From: Thioclava sp. GXIMD4216
GTDB lineage: Bacteria; Pseudomonadota; Alphaproteobacteria; Rhodobacterales; Rhodobacteraceae
DNA: 64,000 nucleotides
Assembly: GCF_037949285.1 (NCBI RefSeq)
Contig: NZ_CP149928.1
Location: 62,001-126,000 of the forward strand
Direction: 5' to 3'
Each line of letters begins with the position of its first letter. The first letter of the stretch is position 1. The position numbers and the translations under genes are program-made. Shown here piece by piece: positions 30,099 through 39,415 of the stretch. The notes beneath the pieces are model-generated. The model did no database searches and had not been told where the DNA came from. It worked only from the letters and a program-made list of their open reading frames with translations.

Positions 30099-31592
30099 AT
30101 GTTTTCAACGCTCAAACGCGCCCTCGCTGTCTCGCTTTGCCTTGCAAGCCTGACCTCGCCCGCCTTGGCCCGATCCGGCACGGATGTCACCTTCGTGCAG
30201 GCAGTCGAGCCGCAGGGCCTCGACCCCACCTCTGGCTCGCCCGTCGCAGCGGGACAGGTCACATGGGAAAACGTCTTCGAGGGGCTCGTCGCGATCGACC
30301 GGAACGGCCAGATCCAGCCGCAACTGGCCAGAAGCTGGCAGATTTCGGAAGACGGGCTGACCTACCGTTTCGCGCTCCAGCCCGATGTGCAGTTCCACAA
30401 CGGCACCCCCTTCAGCAGTGCCAGTGCGAAATTCACACTCGACCGGCTGCTTTCGGATCAGTCCACCAACGGGCAGAAGGCACTATTTTCGGCCATCGAG
30501 ACGGTCGAGGCCCCCGATCCGCAGACCCTTGTGCTGCATCTGTCCCACCCCGATTCAGACCTGCTCTACTGGCTGGGCTTTCCCGCAGCCGTCATGGTCG
30601 ACCCCGCCTCTGCCGCCAGCAATGCCACGCAGCCTGTGGGCACCGGCCCGTTCAAGGTCGATGAATGGCGCAAGGGCGACCGCGTCCTGATGTCGGCATG
30701 GGACGGCTATTGGGGCACCAAGCCCGCCCTGTCGCATGTCACCGCACGGTTCATCGCGGACCCGCAGGCGCAATCCGCGGCGCTGCAATCGGGACAGGTC
30801 GATATCATCTCCGAATTTGCCGCGCCCGAGCTTTTCGACCGTTTCACCAAGGATGCCCGCTTTACCACCCATGTCGGCAGCGGCGAGATGGAGGTGGTGG
30901 CCGGCATGAACAATGCCCGCAAACCCTTCGATGACCTGCGCGTGCGTCAGGCGCTACAGATGTCGATTGACCGCTCCATGCTGATCGAGGCGGTGAAGTC
31001 GGGCTATGGCACGCCCATCGGCACGCATTTCTCGCCCGCCAGCCCCTATTACGAGGATCTGACCGGCGAATATCCCTATGATCCGGCCCGCGCCCGACAG
31101 CTTCTGGCCGAGGCAGGCTATCCCGATGGTTTTGCCTTCACCTTCAAGGTGCCCACCCGCAGCTATGCTCAGCGATCTGCCGAAATTCTTCAGGCCTTTT
31201 TCCAGCAGATCGGTGTGACCGCAACGATCGAGCCCTCGACCTTCCCTGCCACATGGATTCAGGATGTCTTCAAGGACAGCAATTACGACATGACCATTAT
31301 CGGCCATGCCGAGCCGATGGATATCGGCATCTATGCGCGCTCGCCCTATTACTTCAACTATCACAGCGAGGCCTTCAGCGCCGCGCTTTCCGCAATCTCG
31401 CAAGCGCGGGACGAGGCCGCACGTGCCGCCGGTTACCACAAGGCGCAAGAGATCCTCGCCCATGACCTGCCCGCGCTTTTCCTCTATTCCGACCCCAAGC
31501 TGGGGGTGTGGAAGGCCGGACTGACGGGGGTCTGGGAAAATGGTCCCGTGCCCGCCAATGACATGACGGATGTGCGCTGGACCAGCGACTAA
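30099..31592 (+). CDS. Peptide/nickel-type ABC transporter substrate-binding protein
   Basis: The 497-residue periplasmic protein has a signal peptide (MFSTLKRALAVSLCLASLTS, cleavage expected after ALA) and family 5 features: VEPQGLDPTSG, GLTYRFALQPDVQFHNGTPF and YPYDPARARQLLAEAGYPDG. AGGAA precedes the ATG. It opens a five-gene plus-strand operon with two permeases and two ATPases. The ligand cannot be deduced; the sequence differs from the binding protein at 4685-6274. Confidence 0.92.
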   Translation: MFSTLKRALAVSLCLASLTSPALARSGTDVTFVQAVEPQGLDPTSGSPVAAGQVTWENVFEGLVAIDRNGQIQPQLARSWQISEDGLTYRFALQPDVQFHNGTPFSSASAKFTLDRLLSDQSTNGQKALFSAIETVEAPDPQTLVLHLSHPDSDLLYWLGFPAAVMVDPASAASNATQPVGTGPFKVDEWRKGDRVLMSAWDGYWGTKPALSHVTARFIADPQAQSAALQSGQVDIISEFAAPELFDRFTKDARFTTHVGSGEMEVVAGMNNARKPFDDLRVRQALQMSIDRSMLIEAVKSGYGTPIGTHFSPASPYYEDLTGEYPYDPARARQLLAEAGYPDGFAFTFKVPTRSYAQRSAEILQAFFQQIGVTATIEPSTFPATWIQDVFKDSNYDMTIIGHAEPMDIGIYARSPYYFNYHSEAFSAALSAISQARDEAARAAGYHKAQEILAHDLPALFLYSDPKLGVWKAGLTGVWENGPVPANDMTDVRWTSD

Positions 31593-31623
31593 CAGATTTT
31601 TCCGTAATTTCAGGAAAATGCGA

Positions 31624-32574
31624 ATGCCTTGGGTTAAAACGGTTTTCAAACGTCTTGCGGGGCTGGCCCTGACGGTTCTGGCGGCCTCGGTGGTGATTTT
31701 TCTGGCGGTTTCGCTGGCGCCCGGAGACCCCGCACAGATCATGCTGGGCACCTCGGCTCAGCCCGATACCCTTGCCGCCTTGCGCCGCCAGCTTGGCCTC
31801 GACCAGCCGCTCGTCTGGCAATATCTGCACTGGCTGGGGGGCATTGTGACGGGCGATCTGGGGCGCTCCTATACCTATGGCACGCCAGTGGCCACGCTGA
31901 TCGGCCAGAAACTTCTGGTGACGCTGCCGCTGACGGCGCTGGCCACCGCCCTCGCCCTTGCCATCGCCCTGCCCCTTGGGGTCTGGTCGGCGGATCGCCC
32001 GAATGGCCCTGTCGATATTCTGGGCCAGATCCTCAGCCAGTTCGGCATCGCCATCCCAAATTTCTGGATCGGCCTGCTGCTGATCCTCGGGCTGGCGCTT
32101 GGCACGGGCTGGTTTCCGTCCGGTGGCTTCGAGGGATGGGACACGGGGCCCTCGGCGCTGCTGTCCCTGATCCTGCCCGCCATCGCACTGGCCCTGCCGC
32201 AGGCCGCCGTTCTTACCCGCGTCACCCGTACCGCCGTGCTCGATATCACAGGTCAGGACTTCATCCGCACCGCCCGCGCCAAGGGCCTGTCGCGCCAGCG
32301 CGCCCTGTGGCAGCACGTGCTGCCCAATGCGCTGGTGCCGGTGGTGACCATGCTGGGGCTGCAAATTCCTTTTCTCATCTCGGGCGCGGTGCTGGTGGAA
32401 AATGTCTTCAACCTGCCCGGTATCGGCAGTCTGGCCTATCAGGCACTGGCGCAGCGGGATCTGATCGTGGTGCAGAATACCGTGCTGCTCTTTGCCACCC
32501 TCACCCTTGTGTCGAACGCGCTTGTCGATCTGGCCTATCTCGCGCTTGATCCGCGCCTGCGGAGCCGGTCATGA
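31624..32574 (+). CDS. ABC transporter permease, DppB type
   Basis: The 316-residue permease begins MPWVKTVFKRLAGLALTVLA, has FLAVSLAPGDPAQIML, and an EAA loop DFIRTARAKGLSRQRALWQH. I chose the ATG at 31624 because AGGAA lies 7-8 bases before it; the ATG at 31618 is too close to that site. The gene begins 31 bases after the binding-protein stop, and its stop overlaps the next start by four bases. Confidence 0.92.
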   Translation: MPWVKTVFKRLAGLALTVLAASVVIFLAVSLAPGDPAQIMLGTSAQPDTLAALRRQLGLDQPLVWQYLHWLGGIVTGDLGRSYTYGTPVATLIGQKLLVTLPLTALATALALAIALPLGVWSADRPNGPVDILGQILSQFGIAIPNFWIGLLLILGLALGTGWFPSGGFEGWDTGPSALLSLILPAIALALPQAAVLTRVTRTAVLDITGQDFIRTARAKGLSRQRALWQHVLPNALVPVVTMLGLQIPFLISGAVLVENVFNLPGIGSLAYQALAQRDLIVVQNTVLLFATLTLVSNALVDLAYLALDPRLRSRS

Positions 32575-33368
32575 GCCGCCTCTCCCTTGCCCTTGGCGGC
32601 ACGCTGACCGCAGGCTTTGCCGCCACCGCCCTCCTGTCGCGCCTCTGGACCCCGCAGGACCCGACCGCGATGAACCTCCTCGCCCGCCTGAAAGCGCCCC
32701 TGGAACACGGGCTTCTGGGCACGGACCAGATCGGGCGCGATGTCGCCTCGATCCTGATGGCGGGCGCGTGGACCTCGCTGGGCACAGCCTGCCTTGCCAC
32801 CCTCGCGGGGGGGCTGGTGGGCACCGCCCTTGGCACACTGGCCGAGGGCCGCATCGCGCGCGCGGTCATGGCCGCCAACGCCATCCTCTTCGCCTTTCCG
32901 CCGGTACTGTCGGCGATCCTTCTGGGCGCGGTCCTCGGCCCCGGAGGCCCCACCGCCATTCTGGCCATCGCGCTCTTCATGATCCCCGTTTTTGCCCGCA
33001 TCACCCGCGCCGAGGCCCTGCGCGTCTGGACACAGGACTATATCCTTGCCGCGCGCATGGCCGGAAAATCGCGCGCCCGTATCACCCTCGACCATGTGCT
33101 GCCCAATATCTCGGGCCAGATCATCGCGGAACTCTCGATCCAGACTGGGCTGGCCATTCTGGCCGAGGCGGGGCTGAGCTTTCTGGGCATGGGCAGCCCG
33201 CCCCCGACCCCAAGCTGGGGCCGGATGCTGTCCGACGCCCAGACCTATCTCACGCAGGCCCCGCATCTGGTACTGGCACCGGGGCTTGCCATCGCGCTTG
33301 CGGTGCTGGGGCTCAACCTGCTGGGCGACGGCATCCGCCACCGGCTTGATGCAAAAGGGCGGGCGTGA
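32571..33368 (+). CDS. ABC transporter permease, DppC type
   Basis: The 265-residue permease carries LLGTDQIGRDVASILM, an EAA-like loop DYILAARMAGKSRARITLDH and the C-terminal LGLNLLGDGIRHRLD. It is shorter than most DppC proteins because the cytoplasmic N-terminal segment is missing and the first membrane segment begins within a few residues. ATGA overlaps link it to both neighbours, indicating translational coupling. Confidence 0.92.
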   Translation: MSRLSLALGGTLTAGFAATALLSRLWTPQDPTAMNLLARLKAPLEHGLLGTDQIGRDVASILMAGAWTSLGTACLATLAGGLVGTALGTLAEGRIARAVMAANAILFAFPPVLSAILLGAVLGPGGPTAILAIALFMIPVFARITRAEALRVWTQDYILAARMAGKSRARITLDHVLPNISGQIIAELSIQTGLAILAEAGLSFLGMGSPPPTPSWGRMLSDAQTYLTQAPHLVLAPGLAIALAVLGLNLLGDGIRHRLDAKGRA

Positions 33369-34177
33369 TGCTCCATATCGACAACCTGTCCATCCGCTTT
33401 GGCGATGTCTGCGCCACACACCGGATCTCGCTCTCGGTCGCCAAAGGCGAAACCCTTGGCATTGTCGGGGAATCCGGCTCGGGAAAATCCATGCTGGCTC
33501 TGGCAACCATCGGCCTGTTGCCCGCCAAAGCCCGCGCGACGGGGCGCATCCTGTTTGACGGCACCGACCTTCTGGGCCTGCCCGACAAGGCCCTTGATGC
33601 CTATCGCGGCGCACGTATCGGCATGATCTTTCAGGAACCGATGAGCGCGCTCAATCCCGCCATGACCATCGGGCGGCAGATCACCGAAGGCATGCGCCTG
33701 AGCGGCCTGTCCCGCGCCGCCGCCCGCAGCCATGCGCTCGGGCTGCTCGACCGCGTGCAGATCCCGCAAAGCCGCGCCCGCAGCTACCCGCATGAACTGT
33801 CCGGCGGGCAGCGCCAGCGCGTCTGCATCGCCATCGCCCTTGCCCGCCAGCCGGACCTGCTGATCGCGGACGAACCGACCACCGCGCTGGACACCACCGT
33901 GCAGGCCGACATCCTCGACCTGCTGGACAGCCTGCGCCGCGAATTCGGCCTGACCATGCTCTTCATCTCGCATGATCTGGGCGTTATCAACCGCATAGCC
34001 GACCGCGTGATGGTGATGTATCGCGGCACCCATGTCGAAACCGGCCCCACCGCGCAGGTGCTGCACGCCCCCGCACAAGACTATACAAAACGCCTGATCG
34101 CCGCCCTGCCCCGCCGCCAGCCCCCCCGCCAGCCCCAGCCCCGCCGCACCGCGGCCCCGCAAAGCCCCGCCTCATGA
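33368..34177 (+). CDS. ABC transporter ATP-binding protein, DppD type
   Basis: The 269-residue ATPase has Walker A GESGSGKS near residue 35, the signature [12 protein letters not shown] and Walker [13 protein letters not shown]. The C-terminal 20 residues are a Pro/Arg-rich tail. The ATG at 33368 overlaps the previous TGA by one base; a GTG one codon earlier is an alternative start. It pairs with the DppF-type ATPase that follows. Confidence 0.92.
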   Translation: MLHIDNLSIRFGDVCATHRISLSVAKGETLGIVGESGSGKSMLALATIGLLPAKARATGRILFDGTDLLGLPDKALDAYRGARIGMIFQEPMSALNPAMTIGRQITEGMRLSGLSRAAARSHALGLLDRVQIPQSRARSYPHELSGGQRQRVCIAIALARQPDLLIADEPTTALDTTVQADILDLLDSLRREFGLTMLFISHDLGVINRIADRVMVMYRGTHVETGPTAQVLHAPAQDYTKRLIAALPRRQPPRQPQPRRTAAPQSPAS

Positions 34178-34926
34178 CCCTGCTGCGCCTGCATCGCCTG
34201 ACCCGCCATTACGGCGAGACGCCCGCGCTCAGCGCGGTAGACCTGCAGCTTGCGCAGGGCGAGATCCTCGGGCTGGTGGGGGCGTCCGGCTCGGGCAAAT
34301 CGACGCTGGCGCGGATCGTCATGGCGCTCGATTCCCCCAGCTCGGGCGAGGTGCATCTGGCGGGTCGCAATCTCTTCGCCCTGCCGCCCAAGGCCCTCAG
34401 GGCCGCGCGCGCCGATATGCAGATGGTCTTCCAGGACCCCTATAGCTCGCTCGATCCGCGCCGCAAGATCGGCACCAGCGTGGCCGAACCGCTGCATCTG
34501 CGCCCCCTGCCCCGCGCCGAACGCAATGCCCGCATCGCGCAGGCCCTGACCGAGGTCGGGCTGGCCCCCGAAGATGCCGAGAAATACCCCCACCAGTTTT
34601 CCGGTGGCCAGCGGCAGCGCATCGCCATTGCCCGCGCCCTGATCCTGCGCCCGAAACTGCTGGTCGCGGACGAACCCACCTCGGCCCTCGATCTGGCCGT
34701 GCAGGCCCAGATCCTCGACCTGCTGCGCCACCTGCGCGACAGCCACGGCCTTGCCATCCTGCTGGTCACCCATAACCTTGCTGTGGTGGAGGCGCTCTGC
34801 GACCGCGTGGCGGTGATGCAGGCGGGGCGCATCGTGGAAACCGGCCCGACCGCGCAGGTGCTGGAGGCCCCGACCCACCCCTATACGCAACGGCTCATGG
34901 CCGCAGAACTGCCCCTAACGCCCTGA
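34174..34926 (+). CDS. ABC transporter ATP-binding protein, DppF type
   Basis: The 250-residue ATPase has Walker A GASGSGKS near residue 36, FQDPYSSLDPRRKIG, the signature FSGGQRQRIAIA and Walker B LLVADEPTSALD. It overlaps the DppD-type gene by four bases and ends the operon. Together the five genes make a complete importer, independent of the one at 1176-6274, where the two ATPases are fused. Confidence 0.92.
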   Translation: MTLLRLHRLTRHYGETPALSAVDLQLAQGEILGLVGASGSGKSTLARIVMALDSPSSGEVHLAGRNLFALPPKALRAARADMQMVFQDPYSSLDPRRKIGTSVAEPLHLRPLPRAERNARIAQALTEVGLAPEDAEKYPHQFSGGQRQRIAIARALILRPKLLVADEPTSALDLAVQAQILDLLRHLRDSHGLAILLVTHNLAVVEALCDRVAVMQAGRIVETGPTAQVLEAPTHPYTQRLMAAELPLTP

Positions 34927-34930
34927 TCCT

Positions 34931-34967
34931 GTGCCGAATCGGAGCCGTTTTCGGGCCGGTTCGGCAC
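34931..34967. terminator. Long hairpin after ABC operon
   Basis: GTGCCGAA and TTCGGCAC form an 8-bp stem that extends inward through CGG/CCG pairs to a GTTTTC-type loop. There is no T-run after it. It lies 5 bases after the last ABC gene and probably ends the operon. Confidence 0.5.
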
Positions 34968-34983
34968 CCCAAAGCCCTCAAAA

Positions 34984-35114
34984 GCACCCGTTTACAGGAG
35001 TACCGTAAACAGGTGCCAAATGGCCAGCCCCACGCCATAGGTGCCCATATGCAGGAGCCAGAAAGCAAAAGGGCCGCCCCTCCGGCAGCCCCCTGAAGCA
35101 CCCGTTTACAGGAC
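34984..35114. repeat. Iteron-like repeats downstream of parB
   Basis: GCACCCGTTTACAGGAG (34984-35000), its inverted relative CCGTAAACAGGTGCC (35003-35017), GGTGCCCATATGCAGGAG (35040-35057) and GCACCCGTTTACAGGAC (35098-35114) share a consensus near GGTGCCCGTTTACAGGAG. The same motif recurs in the origin region upstream of rep. They may bind the Rep protein and act in copy control or incompatibility. Confidence 0.6.
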
Positions 35115-35118
35115 GGAT

Positions 35119-36219
35119 CTATTGCGGGCTTTCCAACCAGTAGGCCAGCTTCGCCAGCAGCGCATCGACCATTTCCCCATCCACTGGCCCACCCTCGATC
35201 CGGATCGACCAGCCCGATTGCTCCGGCACAGAGCGCAGCGTGACCCCGCTTGTCAGCTTGCGCACCTCCCGCGCCTTCTCGGCCCGTGGCGCAGGCTTTT
35301 TCGGGCGGCCTCCGCGCGCAGGGTCGGCCTCGACCGGCTCAAGCTGGGCCAGCGCCTCCTGCACCATCTCCGCCTCGTCCGCGGCGCTCTCCGGCTCTCT
35401 CTGCGCCAGCAGATCGCGCAGCCGCGCCTCCGCCCCGCCGCGCAATGCCGCGGCCAGTTTCAGCCCGTCACGCTCCTTCATCATCTCGGGGAAGCGCAGC
35501 ATATCGCCCAGCTCTTCGAAGATCAGCGCGAAAGACCGGATTTTCGACCGCTTGCCTTTCGATGCCATCGGAAACAGCGCATCCACCGCCGCCTCCACAT
35601 TGATAAACGCGCCCTGCTGGCTGGCAATCACGGCAATCCGGCCCCGTTCGAAATGGCTAAGATTTGCGCGGATCTCGTTTTCCTCGATCATCGCGGCAAA
35701 GGTGCCGCCCATCGCCTCGGGGTCGCGCAAGACGGCACGGATCGTTGCGTATTGCGGCTTGTCGGTCAGCTCCTGCAACGCCTGCACAGCGCGCAAACGT
35801 CGATACCCCGACAACAGCCCATAACGGAAACCACGCCCGTCCTCGGCCAGCGGATAGACCTCGACCGGCAGGCGCAACCCGTTGGCGGCAATCGACATCT
35901 GCAATTCCTGCATGTCTTCCGCATCCAGCACGACACGGTCGCGCACCAGCGCATCCGCATCAATCTCGGCCAGCGGAATCTCCAGCATCACCAGTCCGGC
36001 TTCGGTCTTCTGGCGGAAGCTTTCCGCATCGTTACGGTCGCGCGCGGCCCGTTCACGATCCTCTGCCGGACGCGGGTCATAGGAACTGGCCGTCTCCGCC
36101 GCGACCTGCGCGATCGGGGCCGCCGTAAAGGCCCGCGAGGAGGTTTCGCGGCGAAACTCGTCTTCCAGACGGCTCAGATCATCAGCACTCGGCGCGATCA
36201 GTTTTCTCCGTTTAGCCAT
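35119..36219 (-). CDS. parB: ParB-type partition protein
   Basis: The 366-residue protein has a basic N-terminus (MAKRRKLIAPSADDLSRLED), a ParB/sulfiredoxin-type domain at about 75-165 (IPLAEIDADALVRDRV and LLSGYRRLRAVQAL), and a helix-turn-helix region after residue 190. It binds a centromere and loads with ParA to segregate the replicon. The gene follows parA with a 2-base gap. A parS-like palindrome lies within its 5' coding region at 36143-36157. Confidence 0.85.
   Translation of the reverse strand: MAKRRKLIAPSADDLSRLEDEFRRETSSRAFTAAPIAQVAAETASSYDPRPAEDRERAARDRNDAESFRQKTEAGLVMLEIPLAEIDADALVRDRVVLDAEDMQELQMSIAANGLRLPVEVYPLAEDGRGFRYGLLSGYRRLRAVQALQELTDKPQYATIRAVLRDPEAMGGTFAAMIEENEIRANLSHFERGRIAVIASQQGAFINVEAAVDALFPMASKGKRSKIRSFALIFEELGDMLRFPEMMKERDGLKLAAALRGGAEARLRDLLAQREPESAADEAEMVQEALAQLEPVEADPARGGRPKKPAPRAEKAREVRKLTSGVTLRSVPEQSGWSIRIEGGPVDGEMVDALLAKLAYWLESPQ
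36143..36157. promoter_or_regulatory. parS-like palindrome inside parB
   Basis: GTTTCGCGGCGAAAC is a 7+1+7 perfect palindrome inside the N-terminal coding part of parB. It resembles the bacterial parS consensus TGTTTCACGTGAAACA in its outer arms and matches the copies in parA and rep. Confidence 0.65.
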
Positions 36220-36221
36220 GC

Positions 36222-37637
36222 TCAGCCCTCCTCACTCTGGCCCGCCAGTTCGGCCTCATTCAGCTTCATATCACGCCACCAAGTGCCAAGGATCACCTCC
36301 TTCACCTCGGCCCAGGTGCGGTCGAATGTTTCCCGTCCGCGAATATAGGTATCGCGGTTGAAGTCGCGGTAATCGATCTCGTAGATCCCCGAAACCTGCT
36401 CGCCCGCCTGCCCGACCATAGCCGTCACTTCTTGACGGTAGGTCGTCATGAAATCCCCGAAATAGGCCTGCACCACATTGGCCAGATCGGTCTGCTGCGC
36501 CGCATCGAAACGGGTCACAATCGCCCGCACAGCATCCCATTCGAAGCCGATCTCCGGCAAACCATCCGCCCGCCGCTGACGGTTTTCACCATCCTCGATA
36601 GAGGCAAAGGTCGAATAGATCATATCGAAAAACCGGCCCGTAGAGTCGAATTCAAGGAAAGACGCTCCAAGCGGCACCAGCAGAATATCCGCCGCCGCAA
36701 GCGCATTGATCGTAAGGTACCCAAGTGCGGGAGGCGTATCGAGAAAGACCAGATCGTAGTCATCCAGAATGCCGCCGTCGCTCAGGGCATTTGACAGGGC
36801 ATCCCACAGGGGCCAGCTCCGCAGCTGCATCCGCCAGACGGGGACCTGAAATTCGGCCCAATACAGATTGAGCTGCGCCCCGATCAGATCGATATTGGGC
36901 CAATGCGTCTTCTGGATAAGGTTTCGCGGCGAAACCTCCAGCGCCTCTTTCAGGGTTTCGTCCAAGGCGTAGGTCGGTTGGCCACCGGCTTCACGGATAC
37001 GATTTTCGGCTTGTAATGCAGTGGCATAGTCGCGGGCCAGCAGCGGGAAGGCGGTCTGCCATTCATCGGCCACCTGACCGCCCATCACCGAAGTCATCGA
37101 GCCTTGGCTATCAAGGTCGATGACCAGCACCTTATAGCCGTCCAGCGCGGCGGACATCGCCAGATGCGCGGCAGTCGTGGTTTTGCCGACGCCGCCCTTG
37201 AAATTGGCAACCGCCACGACCTTCGCCGGCAAACCTTCCGGTCGCCACGGTTTATACTGCCGGTTCTGCGCGCCTTCTTCCGCGAAATGCTCGCGCAGGA
37301 TCAGGATATCTTCCAGCGTGAACCATTTGGAACCGCTGTCCCCGTCGCCCTGTGGCAATTCGGGATTGGCCTTCAGCACACGGCGCAGATGGGCGGGCGC
37401 GACAGGAATAAGATATTTACAGATTTCCCAGATCGAAAACTTCCGCAGGCGCTTTTTGCCATCGGGGGCATAGCCGCGCCGCGCCAGATCATCGCGCCCG
37501 CGCGAGGCGAAGGCCGCGGCACGGGCGAAACGGGCGGTGTCGATGCTCGCCGAGAGCTTCTCGGCGGCTTCTTCGGGGTCTATATTGAAATACGGGGGCA
37601 GATCGGTACGGCTGCCATTTCCAGATTTGCTTGCCAT
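36222..37637 (-). CDS. parA: ParA-type partition ATPase
   Basis: The 471-residue protein has an N-terminal region of about 135 residues with a likely winged helix (FSIWEICKYLIPVAPAHLRR), a deviant Walker A KGGVGKTT at residues 147-154, and the later ParA motifs VLVIDLDSQGS and LVFLDTPPALGYL. The long N-terminal DNA-binding part is typical of type Ia/RepA partition ATPases that also repress their own operon. It is divergent from rep across the origin and is followed by parB. It contains a 17-bp parS-like palindrome. Confidence 0.9.
   Translation of the reverse strand: MASKSGNGSRTDLPPYFNIDPEEAAEKLSASIDTARFARAAAFASRGRDDLARRGYAPDGKKRLRKFSIWEICKYLIPVAPAHLRRVLKANPELPQGDGDSGSKWFTLEDILILREHFAEEGAQNRQYKPWRPEGLPAKVVAVANFKGGVGKTTTAAHLAMSAALDGYKVLVIDLDSQGSMTSVMGGQVADEWQTAFPLLARDYATALQAENRIREAGGQPTYALDETLKEALEVSPRNLIQKTHWPNIDLIGAQLNLYWAEFQVPVWRMQLRSWPLWDALSNALSDGGILDDYDLVFLDTPPALGYLTINALAAADILLVPLGASFLEFDSTGRFFDMIYSTFASIEDGENRQRRADGLPEIGFEWDAVRAIVTRFDAAQQTDLANVVQAYFGDFMTTYRQEVTAMVGQAGEQVSGIYEIDYRDFNRDTYIRGRETFDRTWAEVKEVILGTWWRDMKLNEAELAGQSEEG
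36920..36936. promoter_or_regulatory. parS-like palindrome inside parA
   Basis: GGTTTCGCGGCGAAACC is a perfect 8+1+8 palindrome in the parA coding sequence. The bases GGATAA precede it, as they also do at the rep copy (39168-39184). Confidence 0.68.
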
Positions 37638-38214
37638 GAAACCTCAGCATGTTCGCTGTTTCTCGCGATATCACGGCAACTATCGCACATGCAGCGCGCA
37701 ATGGGAATCATCTTGGCCGGAATATTCCTGAAATCGAGGATTTAGAGAACATACGAACGGGTGTTTTGAATCTTTATTGTAATATTTAGAATCTTTACGG
37801 CAGAGATTCAGAAATAAAAACATACTGTTAGATGATGTCTGGCACCTATCTACGGGAGGAACGGATACCGGATACGGGGGGCAGGGTACCCGATTCCGGT
37901 GGGAAAGGGTCCGATTCTCGGGGATGTGCGCGGTTTTGGCAGATTCCGGTTGCAAATCGGGACTCCGGCTGTGGATAACTGCCCGATTTTGAAAGGTACC
38001 GATTCACGGGAGCGGGCCTTCGGGCCGGATTTCTCCTGTAAGCGGGTACCTCAAACCGGCGGGTTTCGCCTTGGGTGCCCGTTTACGGGAGACGAAAGAG
38101 GTGCCAGGAAATCTGTTGTCATGGGGTACCTTTTCGGCAAATAATCGGCTAGATCGCAAAGCTTGCGGGCGAATCTCTGCCCGCTTTCACAAGGCATAAA
38201 AAAGGCCGGGCAGG
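37638..38214. other. Replication origin region with iterons and DnaA box
   Basis: This 577-bp gap between the divergent parA and rep genes has the features of an origin. An AT-rich part (37740-37840) contains a direct repeat GAATCTTTA at about 37764 and 37788. A perfect DnaA box TGTGGATAA lies at 37970-37978. Iteron-like repeats include GGCACCTATCTACGGGAGG (37841), GGGTACCCGATTCCGG (37884), GGGTCCGATTCTCGGGG (37907), GGTACCGATTCACGGGAG (37995) and GGTGCCCGTTTACGGGAG (38074). Promoters of parA and rep must also lie here. Confidence 0.72.
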
Positions 38215-39414
38215 ATGAACGAGCTGGATGATATCCCTAAGGACCATTTGAGTGGGTCCTTGCGCCGCGGCGCAGTCAAGAAACATGTGGCGGCGATCCA
38301 TGTGTCGGGCAAGCTGACGCTCTTGCAGCGCAAACTGTCCAATGTATTGCTGCTCAACGCCTATGACACGCTGATCAGCCAGCAGGTGCACCGCATTGAC
38401 GCGCGCACCCTGTGCCTGATGATCGGCTATAATTCCAACGACATGGACACGCTGAAGCAGTCGTTGCGCGGGCTGGCCGAGACGGTGGCCGAGTGGGATA
38501 TGCTCGATAGCGAGGGCAAGCAGGAATGGGGTATCAGCTCGCTTCTGTCCTATGCCAAGCTGAAGGGCGGTGTCTGCGAATATGCCTATTCGCCTGCCTT
38601 GGCCGAAAAACTGAATGATCCCAAGGTCTTCGCGCTGATCAACCTGAATATCCAGCGCCGGTTCACCTCTGGCCATGCCTTGGCGCTTTACGAGAATTGC
38701 TATCGTTTCGTGCGCACGGGATCGACCGGTTGGTGGAGCCTTGATCTGTTCCGGCGGCTGATGGGCGTGGCCGATAGCGATTATTACGAGGTGTTCAAAC
38801 ATCTGAACGCCAAGATCATCAAGCCTGCCGTAGCCGAGGTGAACAAGTCCTCCAACATCATGGTGACGCCGGAATTCAAGAAGATGGGCCGGTCGGTGAC
38901 CGAGATCCGTTTCCGCATCGGGGAGAACCCGCAGCTGGCGATCCTTGATCTGGATGACGGGGAGGGGCTGCGCAAAAGTCCGGTTTATGCGCGTCTGTTG
39001 GCTTTGGGCGTGTCGGACCGGCTGGCGCGGCAATGGATCACCGAACATGGCGAGGACTATGTGCGCCAGAAGGTGGATTACGTGGCGGGGCAGGGGGCTG
39101 TGAAGAATGCCATCGGCTATCTGAGTGCCGCGTTGAAGGATGATTACCGGCCCGAACGCTCGGATAAGGTTTCGCCGCGAAACCCCGCCCCCGATCCGGC
39201 GCTGGCCGAGCGGGTGAAGCAGTTGACGGTGATCCGCGATCTGGCCGCAAGCCGCACGCCCACCCAGCGCGATGCCGATAAGCGGCTGTTTTTGTCGCGT
39301 CTTGAAGGCAGCGAGCGCGATGATTTCGAGCGTCACGGCTGGATGTCGGCGCTGAATGCGGCCGCTATTGCGGCCTTCTGGCGGGAATTGTCGCCCGATG
39401 CATTCGAGGTGTGA
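38215..39414 (+). CDS. Replication initiator, Rep_3 (RepB) type
   Basis: The 399-residue protein resembles plasmid initiators with two winged-helix domains: KLTLLQRKLSNVLLLNAYD and the segment around RRFTSGHALALYENCYRF, which is typical of Rep_3/RepB proteins, followed by WWSLDLFRRLMGV. It should bind the iterons upstream. The C-terminal third is a helical extension common in Rhodobacterales plasmid replicases. A parS-like palindrome lies in its coding region. The sugar isomerase gene begins one base after its stop. Confidence 0.87.
   Translation: MNELDDIPKDHLSGSLRRGAVKKHVAAIHVSGKLTLLQRKLSNVLLLNAYDTLISQQVHRIDARTLCLMIGYNSNDMDTLKQSLRGLAETVAEWDMLDSEGKQEWGISSLLSYAKLKGGVCEYAYSPALAEKLNDPKVFALINLNIQRRFTSGHALALYENCYRFVRTGSTGWWSLDLFRRLMGVADSDYYEVFKHLNAKIIKPAVAEVNKSSNIMVTPEFKKMGRSVTEIRFRIGENPQLAILDLDDGEGLRKSPVYARLLALGVSDRLARQWITEHGEDYVRQKVDYVAGQGAVKNAIGYLSAALKDDYRPERSDKVSPRNPAPDPALAERVKQLTVIRDLAASRTPTQRDADKRLFLSRLEGSERDDFERHGWMSALNAAAIAAFWRELSPDAFEV
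39168..39184. promoter_or_regulatory. parS-like palindrome inside rep
   Basis: GGTTTCGCCGCGAAACC is a perfect 8+1+8 palindrome in the 3' part of the rep gene, identical to the parA copy except for the central base and preceded by the same GGATAA. Confidence 0.68.
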
Positions 39415-39415
39415 G

